DNA from: Pseudeuparius sepicola | Taxonomy: Eukaryota > Arthropoda > Insecta > Coleoptera > Anthribidae | Length of the DNA: 64,000 bases | Direction of reading: 5' to 3' | Assembly: GCA_963920635.1 (NCBI GenBank) | Contig: OY987298.1 | Location: 24,220,647 to 24,284,646 of the forward strand | Shown: piece after piece, positions 54,401-64,000 of the stretch | Layout: each line of letters starts with the position of its first letter | Position numbering within the stretch: the stretch's first letter is position 1 | Position numbers and translations under genes: made by a program | The notes under the pieces: generated by a model | Seen by the model: the letters and a program-made list of their open reading frames with translations, nothing else | Database searches by the model: none | What the model was told of the DNA's origin: nothing

Positions 54401-55157
54401 ACAGGGTGATTCCGCGAAATTAGGCCACTTCATAACTTTTTTATTTATCAACTTAGAAAAAAATATATCAAATACAAAAGTTGTAGGGCTGCAACCTGAC
54501 TACTTCATGGCGTTTTGTTGTTAACTCGGTTTGTGTATTTGTTGGGCTATTGTTGAAAAAATATTAAACACAATATTAAACACATACCTACCCCTATTTG
54601 TACGAATTCCGAAAGTATCTTTTCGGGTCTTTTTTGTTATTTACTAACCCTGTTTTTTTCTTCAGTGCCTTGCGGAAAATTGGGTTATAGAAATTAATAA
54701 AAAAACATAAGTTTTGTCTGTATATTTCGATATTTTCTATGCAATAATAATTGTTTTTCTGATAAGTGCACTGAATTGGAAAGAAATTTTTTTATAACTT
54801 TTTACAATTTTTTCTGACATGAAATTATTATTCCTATCAATCAAACAGCCAAAGTAGAACAGTGTTTCAATAAATTATTACTTCCACAGTAGGTAGGTAG
54901 GTTATGCTATATCTATGTGGTATTTTGGATTTCTATTACTTTTTTCTTTTCCTACTTTGTGCCTCTTTAGATGTGTTGTGGTCGGATCTACCAATTCCGG
55001 GAGCAAACGTTTTAAATATAACTTCGTCAATTTTGGCTCCATCTGTTTTTCCAAAAAATCGCGACGTCTATATTTAGGTATAAAATTTTCAATTTTTCCC
55101 AGTCCAAATGCCAAAAAGGCACCCCACTTTTATTGGCTACTCTTAGTTGCCCTTGTA

Positions 55158-55713
55158 CAGGGTGGTTCATTATAAATTGACACGCCCCTTAACTTGTTAG
55201 TATTTGAAGTTAAAAAAAAAATTTTTGGCAAAAATTTAGATAAATACAAAGTTTTTTGTGACGCTATTGGACCGTGTACAGTTCTTTATTTCGAGAATAT
55301 AATCAGTAAAATTTGAAAAGGCTCCTAAACATTTTGGTGTTTCACTGTATTACTCTCTTGTTTAAAACAAATATTTTTTGTTATTACATCGATCATCTAT
55401 CTTTATCGCGAGATCCACAAATTCGAGTTAAATAAATTTAGTATAAAATTTGAAAACGGAATTTTTCAAAAACGGAAAAAGATAATGCCACAAAGTTTAA
55501 TATCATTTTAATTGCCTTGATGAGCAGATTTCAAAAATGCAAAAATATATAGGGTGTTCCATTTAAAACAACATAAGTTATGTCTGCCACGGCTTTCTAG
55601 AACACACTGTACACGGTCCAATAGCGTCACAAAAAACTTTGTATTAGTATCTAAAACTTTTGTAAAAAACTTTTTTTCTAACCTCAAAAGTCAATTTATA
55701 ATGAACCACCCTG
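55158..55713. mobile_element. TA-flanked foldback MITE, short family member
   Basis: CAGGGTGGTTCATTATAAAT mirrors ATTTATAATGAACCACCCTG, with TA on both sides. It shares tgacgctattggaccgtgta and acaaagttttttgtgac with the longer 37571-38762 element. It contains an internal one-ended tagggtgttcc word. Confidence 0.85.
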
Positions 55714-55773
55714 TACTTAAAAATACCATTTATAAAAATTTTAAAAGTTTGATTTTTCGTACAAAAAAAAGTA

Positions 55774-57078
55774 CAGGGTGATCATTTTTAGAGGCCCAGC
55801 CTCTCTTGGTGGAACACGGTCAAAGATATGGAGATCTTATACAGGGTGAGTCAGAATGTACAGTAAATACTTTAAAGGGGTGTTCGGCAGGTGGTTTTAA
55901 GGGGTCTTTCATATAAAATTTTTCGATTTGGGCTTTCCTTGCCAAGTTATTCAGGTCTACAGGGTGACCCAAATATTTTTTATTTTTATCTCAATACCGG
56001 TGCTACTTAAAAATTTGAAATTTGGTATGTGTTATCTACTTACGGGAAGACGCCTTAGGGTAGTTTATTTATTTACACACTGCCCTAAAAAGGGTAAAAA
56101 CTAACAACCCCTATTAATTTTTTTGCTAGAATTTTTTTGTGGGTCATTTTTACGTATAACAAAAATATGATTTGCGTAGCCCTTTTATTTAAGAAACTTT
56201 TTTCCCTGTACATTTTTTCTCGAAAACACAATATTTTTCCTACAAAAAAATTATTTCATGATAAATGCCATTCCCCTGACTACAGAAAATCAAGTAAAAA
56301 TTCATAGTAGACGGGCGTTAACAATTTAATTATTTTTTTTACTACTAACCTGAGAAATTAATGAGAAGTGATATTTCTCTCCCTAGGTAAATAATGATAA
56401 TAAAAAAAGTACCTAGGTAAATAATGAACAATTTTCTATATGACATTTAAAAATTATTTTCATTTTATCAGCTTGACAACTGAACTCCCAGGCTTTCGAA
56501 GTATTTGAAAAAAGCGAGAAATGACTAAAATATCAAAATCTAATCAAATATGTAAAATGTGGCAATATTTCAATGTTAGTAGTAAAAAAATATATAGACA
56601 CTTCGGTTGAGAAGGCCATTATTTAATGGCTCACTTCTCAACCTAAGTGTATAATGTACTATTATTGAACATTAAAAAAAAACAAAAATATAATGTTACA
56701 GTAGATGCCCAAAATGATATGTCCATAATAAAAGGGCTACACAAATCATATTTTTTGTTATATGTAAAAATGACCCACAAAAAAGTTCGAGGAAAAAAAA
56801 ATAGGGGTTGTTAGTTTTTACCCTTTTTTAGGGCAGTGTGTAAATGAATAAACTACCCTAAGGGATTTTGAATGATGTAACAAAAATGGTATGTTGGTGG
56901 GAAAAAATATTTCTTGGCGCCGCAACGCGACGCCGAGCGTCGTATTAGCAGAGAGTCGCTACATGTGGCCAATTTATTCCTTTATACACCCTATATCATC
57001 TCCCATATAATATAATATCTCCATATCTTCGACCGTTTTCCACTAAGAGAGGCTCGGCGTATAAAAATGATCCCCCTG
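55774..57078. mobile_element. TA-flanked foldback element (CAGGGTGATCATTTTTA ends)
   Basis: The left end CAGGGTGATCATTTTTAGAG and cctctcttggtgg mirror the right end, including ctaagagaggctcggc and AAAATGATCCCCCTG-TA. The inner arms share ttagtttttacccttttt, gtgggtcatttttac and caaatcat words. At 56338-56664 it holds a copy of the 31676-32037 repeat. One-ended tacagggtgagtc and tacagggtgaccc words near 55842 and 55960 suggest further insertions. Confidence 0.75.
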
Positions 57079-57227
57079 TACATAAAGACGAACTAACACA
57101 ACCAAAATTTAAAATATTGCATTTATGGTTTTATATACTTGTGAATTCCATTGGGAAGAATTTCAGAAACATCAAATTCAGCCTATAGAAGCCTTCAATC
57201 AAGATTAGGCTAGATAACTATTGCAGA

Positions 57228-57712
57228 TAATAAAAAATAAAAGATAAAAAACCTTTTTAAAAACAAACTTTTATTTAAGTCATGTACTAAAACGAATAAA
57301 ATAAAATACCTACCTACGTCTTGTATCTACTAAAAGGAATAAAATAAAATAAATCTAGGTTTTCGTTCGATAATTCAATGCCAAATTGCGACAAATTTTT
57401 GAAAATCAAAAAGCTAGTCGCGCGAATTCTAAAGAAAATACATACTTTGGCAAGTAGGTACTTGCTTATCAACCAATCACTGTATATTAAAATTAATTGG
57501 TACCTACTTTCTATGAGCATTTCTCGCGACAAGCTTTTTAAATTACAAAAACGACTTGGCGCAATTTGGCACTGAATTATTATTCTAACAAAAACCTAGA
57601 CTTATTTTATTTTATTTTATTCGATGTAGTACATGATTTATTTCATTTTATTCGTTTTAGTACATGGCTTAAATAAAAGCTTGTTTTTAAAAAAGGTTTT
57701 TATCTTTTATTT
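57228..57712. mobile_element. AT-rich foldback element
   Basis: aaaataaaagataaaaaacc and aagtcatgtactaaaacgaa are mirrored by ttcgttttagtacatggctt and ggtttttatcttttatttt. Non-coding. Confidence 0.7.
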
Positions 57713-59304
57713 TATTTTGTGCTTTTTAGTACATATTTGATTCCCATATCAGGAGAGTGGTAAAGAAATTTAGTCCGCCATATTGGATTTAGTATGACGT
57801 CACTTATCTTATTATTTTGTACTCGTCAACCCCTTTCATTTGATACCCATATTAAGTATTATAAAGTAGAAAGTATTACAATATTGAGTATTGCATATTG
57901 CATTATCACCGGAACTAAAGGAGTATGCAAAATTTCTTGCTCGCTTGAGGAGAAGGCAGGAGTGGGGGCACGGTGTATTCATATTGATTTCGGCTTTGCA
58001 GTGTTTTTCTAGAAGTCGATCTACTTTTTTATTTTCAGTTCCAGAAATTCGATTTTTTTACCAAAATGTAACTAAAAGATGGAGGAACAATTCGTATGGA
58101 CAATTTTTAAAAAAAAAACATTGTTGGTACTTGTAAAATTTACAAAAATGCTACCGTTTCATTTTCACGGGAGTATTTGAAGGAGTATTTTTGTTACCAT
58201 TAAAAAACTACAATTAAAAACAAAAAAATTGTCCATACGAATCGTAGACCTATATTTTCGCCACAGTTTGAGACAGGTTTGACAGAAATCAGTTTACGTA
58301 TAACAGAGGAGATAGATTTTGAAGTTTCAAATTTTGTTTTGCATTTTTGGTGGACGCCCTGGGACTAATTCCATGTAAAGTATACGGTAGAAAGCTAGCG
58401 GAATTCCGTGCGTTGATCTGTACTATTTGCAGTGCCATTGCTCTTAACTAAAAAAATATATAAAAAATTTAAACTGCGCGCCTTAATTTGGAGCAATGAA
58501 ATTGAGTTTACGACGTTACCGGTTATACTAGTAATCGAAGCCCCAAAAATTCGATCTCCGTTCTAATCTCAGACGTGCACATTGAATCGAAATCGATTCT
58601 CTAGAGAATGACAGTTGTATAAACGGTTGTCCGAACTCGAACGTGCAGACACGGGTAGTTGTTTTGTGGGTCGTGTGTCGTGTCTATAATAATCTGTGGG
58701 CTGGCCATGTCATTCTGTCAGTCTTTAATGTAAATCGAACTAATAAAACTGAATGTTTTTTTTGAAAACCTGCAAAGTGTATACCGTATGCTGATTTGAA
58801 ATCAAATTTAATTGGTCTTGTAATAAGGATGGTGCTAGGCACTAATTTAGCATTATCATACTGTTACCTCCCTGAATAATTGAAAAAAGTGATAGATCCC
58901 GTAATTGAGAGAAAGGAGAAAGGAATATTTTGGTCAACCGGAAAACCTTTTAGTGGCCATTTTAGGGGATGATGGAAAACACATTCGAGAGTTTGCTTTA
59001 AGAATAATTGCGAAATGAAGAAGATCAACGGCAAAAAACAACGATGTTGAGTTAATAAATTAAATTTGGATTGTCGAGATTATGTATATGTAGTTGATTG
59101 GCAAAATGTTGTTATAAATCAGATTTATTTAGGTTTGGACAACTTACAAGTTGGTGATCATTCTGCAAGTAACTTTTAACTCGAAAAAGGAAAAACCGTT
59201 GACTTATATAACGGAAAAACATTGCGATTTTGGTATATTATTAAATTAATTGATATTGGGGTTATTTTTTTATTTATTTTTATGGCCTCTGCTCTTTTCG
59301 ACCG
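57713..59304. other. Non-coding stretch
   Basis: Around 58090-58250 is a hairpin with arms attcgtatggacaattttt / aaaattgtccatacgaat. The piece 58480-58740 is less AT-rich, with several taatcgaa/gattcg words, but no recognisable exon. Nothing else is supported. Confidence 0.35.
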
Positions 59305-59393
59305 ATCCAGCCACTATGGGGCGACGTACATTGCCAAAGCGTGGGGTACCACGAAAGACCTACCCACTCGTGCACCACCGCGCCGCCCCCTGA
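59305..59393 (-). mobile_element. Diverged tRNA-SINE head
   Basis: On the minus strand it reads GGCGGCGCGGTGGTGCACGA then GTGGGTAGGTC, with ACGCTTTGGCA and GTACGTCG. This parallels the SINE head at 4561-4646 word for word in places. Box A is recognisable; box B is degraded. No tail or target duplication was seen. Confidence 0.5.
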
Positions 59394-60376
59394 TATTGAG
59401 GTCATGTATTATGTCTATTTGGCTTTTGCCACAAAAATGTCATAAGTTAGGTAATTTTTTCTTCTTCAGTCTTCACAAATCTCAACTAGAAACATATCGA
59501 CATTGCCGTAAATCGTGTCAACGTCGCAAAACAGTAGCCAATCAGCTTTTTGGGCTCGTGACGTCACGGACCCAAGGAATTTGAATTTCCAAAACGTTTT
59601 TAGGTCATTTCCCGCCCGAAAAAAAATCGGAACAAATATTTTCGTGTTTTATTTACTATTAATATTCATAATCAAGAATAAAAAAAAGTGTGAAACAGGC
59701 CCATTCTGCGGTGAATCATCCTCGGAATTATCTCAATATTAGCAAAGAAAATGGTACTACGCATACCATTTTCTTTGATATTAGGTATTATTTTTCAGAA
59801 TAATTATTCTCTAATGGATATCTCAAGGGATACATCTTTAATTGCTCCATTTAAAAGGAAAAACATAAAAAAAATACATAAAAGTTAGTTTGTGTGTAGA
59901 TATCACTACGACAAAATTGTCGGGTGCGGGCCAGTGCCTGCGGCACTATCCACCACATTTTGACCCACCTCCACCTGTACGATAACTCACGAGCCGCGCC
60001 TGGCAACCGTCTCTTAAAATATCTACATGTTGATTTGGAACACCCTGTACAGTACGATAGTACGCAGTAGGCATTGGCGTAGCTAAGGGGGGGCTGGGGG
60101 GGGCTAAGCCCCCCTGCTATAAAAATAGCCCCCCCTGACAAATTCTAGCGTTTATTTTTATAATTTTTTTGACATTATAGGTTTACATTAAAAACCTTAC
60201 TAAGCTGATTTAATCTTGTTGCGTGTTCGTGTTATTGCGTATAGTAATAGACACTGACTAAAACACTAATGTCAAAATAAAACAAACTAAACAGCGGCAA
60301 CACTGCCGTCACGCACTCACCCCGCACCCGACCCCGTCAGTCCGCCACACGCCCCACTCACAGAATTAGCATCAGT

Positions 60377-60852
60377 CAGGGACTCTTTAAAATAAGGGGA
60401 CCCAGCATTTCACAGTCTATCACATAGGAAAAGTGAAGCCTTGACGGAAGTTTGTTTTCTGTAGACTGCAGGGAGACCACATAAGTGGTTTTATGTGATA
60501 AGATTCTAAAGGAGGCAAAAAATTTCCCATCATAATCCACAATTTTTAAGTTTTCTAACTTCCAGATACTCAGATGTGACAATTAAAGAATTTCAACTAT
60601 ACAATAAATTTGTTTCATTTGACAGTTGCCATATTCTGTATTTGTAGACACAACATTGTCAACTATAATTTTTAGAAATCATGGAAACCATTATTAATTT
60701 TTACTAACAATAACAATCAAAGTACCTGTTTTATTAATAGATTCTCCAATAAATTGGCATACTTGGCATCACTGATACCATCAGAATGTGGAAAGAATAG
60801 GCCTCACTTTGGAAAGTATAATGTTGGGTCCCCTTACTTTAAAGAGTCTCTG
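60377..60852. mobile_element. hAT-type MITE with 8-bp target duplication
   Basis: CAGGGACTCTTTAAAATAAG and gggaccc mirror gggtcccc and TTACTTTAAAGAGTCTCTG. The flanks gcatcagt (60369-60376) and gcatcact (60853-60860) match at 7 of 8. CAGGG-type ends with an 8-bp duplication fit the hAT superfamily. Confidence 0.75.
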
Positions 60853-60962
60853 GCATCACTACGAACCTGGACGGCTGGACGTGAGTGCTTACTGTGATTG
60901 ATATGTAATACTGCGAAGACCCCAATGTACATCTATATTTTTACTTATGCAGTATCAGTATA

Positions 60963-61806
60963 CAGGGTGAGTTTTTTCGATGCCCACTATGGGGATCTCG
61001 GAAACTAGCAGAGCTAGAACAAAGGTTAAATGGGGCAGAATTGCAGTTTTGAACGATCAATCTAATGCCCCTTTTGGATTTTTAAAAAAGTTCATGGCTC
61101 ACTAGATATTTTGAAAAGAGTGATTTTTGCTATTTCATCAGATCTCTGTAGCTCCGTTATTTCTGATTATACAAAAAAACTGTGGAGACAAAAATTGTAG
61201 ATAATTTTGGGCTTAATAAGATAATCTGATCCAATTTTTTATGTTGTTTGTGATTTTTTAGATATGACATAACCTTGTGTTTTTTTAAATGTAAATCATA
61301 GTTGGCTGTGGCCTTATAAAATCGGCCATTTTTTGAGTTTTCTAAAGATATAATATTCGGCATAGTTATTATAAAAAATAAAAGAGCTATGGCTAATTTT
61401 CTGATTTTGTTTAAATTTTCACATGGCTGACTTTGGAAAGCTAAAAAAATGGCCGAATTGATAAGACCACAGCCAACTATGATTTACATTTAAAAAAACC
61501 CAAGTTTATTATGTCATATCTCAAAAATTACAAACAACATAAAAAATTGTATTAGATTATTTAGATTTAGATTTAGATTATTAAGCCCAAAATTATCTAC
61601 AATTTTTGTCTCAACAGTTTTTCTGTATAACCAGAAATAACGGAGCTACAGAGATCTGATGAAATAGCAAAAAATTACTATTTTTAAAGTATCTAGTGAG
61701 CCATGAACTTTTTTAAAAATCCAAAAGGGGCATTAGATTTAACCTTTTTTCTAGCTCTGCTAGTTTCCGAGATCCCCATAGTGGGCATCGAAAAAAACTC
61801 ACCCTG
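60963..61806. mobile_element. TA-flanked foldback MITE (CAGGGTGAGTTTTTTCGATG ends)
   Basis: CAGGGTGAGTTTTTTCGATG mirrors CATCGAAAAAAACTCACCCTG to within one base, both beside TA. Nearly the whole 844 bp folds back, with the axis near 61385. The arms share gatctctgtagctccgttat and ccacagccaactatgattta. Confidence 0.88.
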
Positions 61807-62241
61807 TATGCAGTAAAGCTGTGTGTATTTAAATTAATAACGTTGTGCCGATTAATAAGTAAATAAGCTCTGCTATAGTTTGCGTAAGTACTTTAATTTT
61901 CTTCATTTAGTTCAGTAAGTTCATTTACAAATAAGTACCTACCTAATTAATTGACAGTTGACTATTCATTCATCCGAGCAATAACCCACGATACACAGAA
62001 AACGGTATGCCCGCGCGCAGGTGCTGTGACGTAAACGGTGACGCTTATTCGACAAAATCATGGCTTACTTTGATTTTTAAACGGAAATTTTAGTCGTTTT
62101 ATAGTGAGTTAGGTAAACACATATACACCAAAGTGTTTATATGCGGCGCTCCGGCGCTTTTGCGGGTTACTGAATCTCATCTCCTTCAGGGGCTTAAGCC
62201 CCCCCGGAGAAAAAAGGCTAGCTACGCCTATGCGCAGGAGG

Positions 62242-63379
62242 GTTGAAGCACCACACACCGCCATGTCCGATGTGAAAATATGGAGTCATATTTTGAGCCT
62301 ATAGTTGGCCGTTTCCATCGCATTGCCCATATAGAGCTTCGACTCTTTCCTCGTGTTTTTTATTCAAAAGTAATAAGTGTGAACCGAAGTAGTCCTTCGG
62401 TTATGCCTTTGTGGTACGCCTTACTGTAGGACACGGGTATACCTACTTTCTAAGGCGCTAATAGCACCCGGCGGTTAATTTTAGGCGGTATAAGCGGATC
62501 TAACAACTAAAAATAAATCACATTTTGTTGCTATGTCGCTCACGACGCGACACCTTCATTTTAATCGTCGTCTGCAAACATAACAATTGAAACGTTCTCC
62601 TATTCATCATCTTATTCATCTGTACGTTGAAGATTTTACTCCCCCCCTTGGATTTTTGGAAGAAAATAAAAATTCTATGTGAAAATATCCTAAACTCGGA
62701 ATATACAACGTTGATTCATTGATTGAATTATAAATTGGAAAATTGTCAGGTAATGAAATGTAACACCTACATTTATTGAAAAATATACTTATTATTGTCA
62801 AAGCTAACTACCGATTCCACGAGACCTGGCTTTTCCCATATACATAATCCCAGGGCTGTATATGGTTTGGGGATTCAAGCCGCCTACATCGAGAAAAGAC
62901 GAAAAATACATTATACTGTTATGATTTTGTAATTTCCTATACCTCTTTTAAACTATCTGTGTTTTATATTTCTGAAAATTTTCGCCTACGACGCATTTTA
63001 GTAACCAAACTCCTCTGCTTTCTTTTGTATAGCCGGTTTAAAAAGCAATGATTTTTATGGGTTCACACTAAAACAAATTTCGAAATTTCTATTGGTCACA
63101 GTTGTTGTTCTATAAAAGAAGACTGAGTAGGATTTCTTGGCTACAAATGTTATGAGTCATAGTGAGCAAAAAAAATACCATCAGTTAGCAAGAATATATG
63201 TTTTGCTTGGAATCTCTTCGTTAATTTAAACTGTTTGACTTTGAATATTTGAAAAATTTTCGCCTGCGGCGCAATTTTGTACCACAAAGATTCATTTTTT
63301 TAAATTTCCGACTACCTCCCAACTAAAAAGTTTTTTGGGCAAAAGTTAAAAATTGAGAGGAAAGATAACGCGTTTTTTA
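62242..63379. other. Non-coding stretch
   Basis: No gene seen. The phrase aaaattttcgcctacgacgc (about 62976) and its relative aaaattttcgcctgcggcgc (about 63252) mark a small dispersed repeat, also present inverted near 16580. Confidence 0.35.
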
Positions 63380-63625
63380 ACCTTAACACCCGGCGGTAGT
63401 CAAGCTAAAACCGGCGCTGGTCGAACCCAATCCCAGGGATTGCCCCAGAGACCCACATCCCGTTTTGCGCGCCGCTCGAGGCTCGAGTAGGGCGGATTCC
63501 TCCAGCTGCGGTCCTTCCCACGCGACCCGCCCGGATTAGTCCGGGCGGCTGCCCCCCGACACGGGTTCGCTCTTTGGGGCGGCCCCTCCGCGCCCCCATC
63601 GTCTGTGCGAGGGAAATTTCCAGCG
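63380..63625. promoter_or_regulatory. CpG-rich island
   Basis: About 240 bp dense in CG and CCCCG words, with an inverted ccgcccggattagtccgggcgg hairpin near 63525-63550. Two minus frames cross it (76 and 105 codons), but neither has a domain I know. It could be a promoter or GC-rich exon; direction is unknown. Confidence 0.35.
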
Positions 63626-63848
63626 TCAAGAACAAATAGTAAAGAATGATCCGACACGGTTAAATTTTTAATAAAATGCAAACGAATAATTAGTTTTAAA
63701 TGTGACAAAAGAGGCACACTTTAATCGTCCCATTTTGAATGTCACAGCTTGTAACTTGGCGTTTGTTTCAGTTCGGTATTTGACTATGATGTAATTATTG
63801 ATGATGTTAGAATGTAGGCTTGCAATTCGCCTCTTTTTTAGAGTAATA

Positions 63849-63882
63849 ACCTTGTTTATAACAGAGACGTTATAAACAAGGG
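63849..63882. repeat. Perfect 14-bp hairpin
   Basis: accttgtttataac, loop agagac, then gttataaacaagg-g. It has a six-base loop and stands in otherwise plain AT-rich DNA. Confidence 0.6.
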
Positions 63883-64000
63883 TAATAGTCTAGTGCCATC
63901 AATTTTCAATATATATGTTATCCTCTGTCTCTTAAAATAAACATTCCACCGCTATTAATAGTTTTGCTCAATTTGAAGTTTTTTTAATATTGCGAGACAA

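Larger units (their letters stand above)
60072..62232. mobile_element. Outer element with CATTGGCGTAGCTA ends holding two nested MITEs
   Basis: CATTGGCGTAGCTA followed by a G-run and aagcccccct at the left mirrors ggcttaagccccccc then TAGCTACGCCTATG at the right. The flanks cgcagtagg (60063-60071) and cgcaggagg (62233-62241) match at 8 of 9 bases, a plausible 9-bp duplication. The interior holds the hAT MITE and the TA foldback listed next. No transposase frame was seen. Confidence 0.6.

Noticed and set aside
52021..64000. Further Gad1 exons after 52020
   Set aside because: I looked for a segment with TWNPHK-type coding plus splice sites and did not find one.

Overview
This 64 kb window is AT-rich animal DNA, almost certainly from an insect. 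It carries spliced exons of an insect-type glutamate decarboxylase, an intact BEL/Pao retrotransposon, a tRNA-derived SINE, and many TA-flanked foldback MITEs. There are no bacterial-style operons, no rRNA genes and no CRISPR array. I cannot name the order; frequent tacctacctac-type simple repeats would suit several insect groups. The only host gene I can support is Gad1-like, on the + strand. Five exons lie at 40202-52020; the 5' exons and the PLP-lysine exon are not in view.

Layout. 1-493 (minus) is the N-terminal part of a FLYWCH/MULE-type transposon protein, followed by two minisatellites. A SINE with a perfect 12-bp target duplication lies at 4367-4646. At 5381-12454 a CAGGGTG-ended MITE is split by an intact 6.6 kb BEL/Pao element with apparently identical 245-bp LTRs. 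At 13641-14284 is a hAT relic bordered by CTTGACTTGA arrays. From 16762 to 31053 two elements are nested. The inner one, 17458-30816, is a giant palindrome with arms of about 7.3 and 6.1 kb around a 42-nt loop, ends of AGTAGTAATAC...GTATTACTACT, and a perfect 6-bp target duplication (tatgaa). AG...CT ends plus a 6-bp duplication are the signature of Polinton/Maverick integration, yet no Polinton core gene is present. The arms consist of tandem repeats. The left arm alone carries a small virus-like transcription unit: TATA box, 115-aa ORF, overlapping 40-aa ORF and AATAAA.

From 31 to 64 kb the sequence is Gad1 introns and flanks packed with foldback MITEs, including nested ones at 37148-39104, 55774-57078 and 60072-62232. 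There are also relics of Tc1, mariner, THAP and LTR elements, and several CpG-rich islands.

The genes do not form a common pathway. Gad1 makes GABA; almost everything else is mobile DNA in layers. The most unusual object is the palindromic Polinton-like element. It looks like an inverted dimer of one end of a larger protein-primed element, kept mobile by its termini. That interpretation is inference; the palindrome, its ends, its target duplication and the one-sided loss of the ORF unit are read directly from the sequence.
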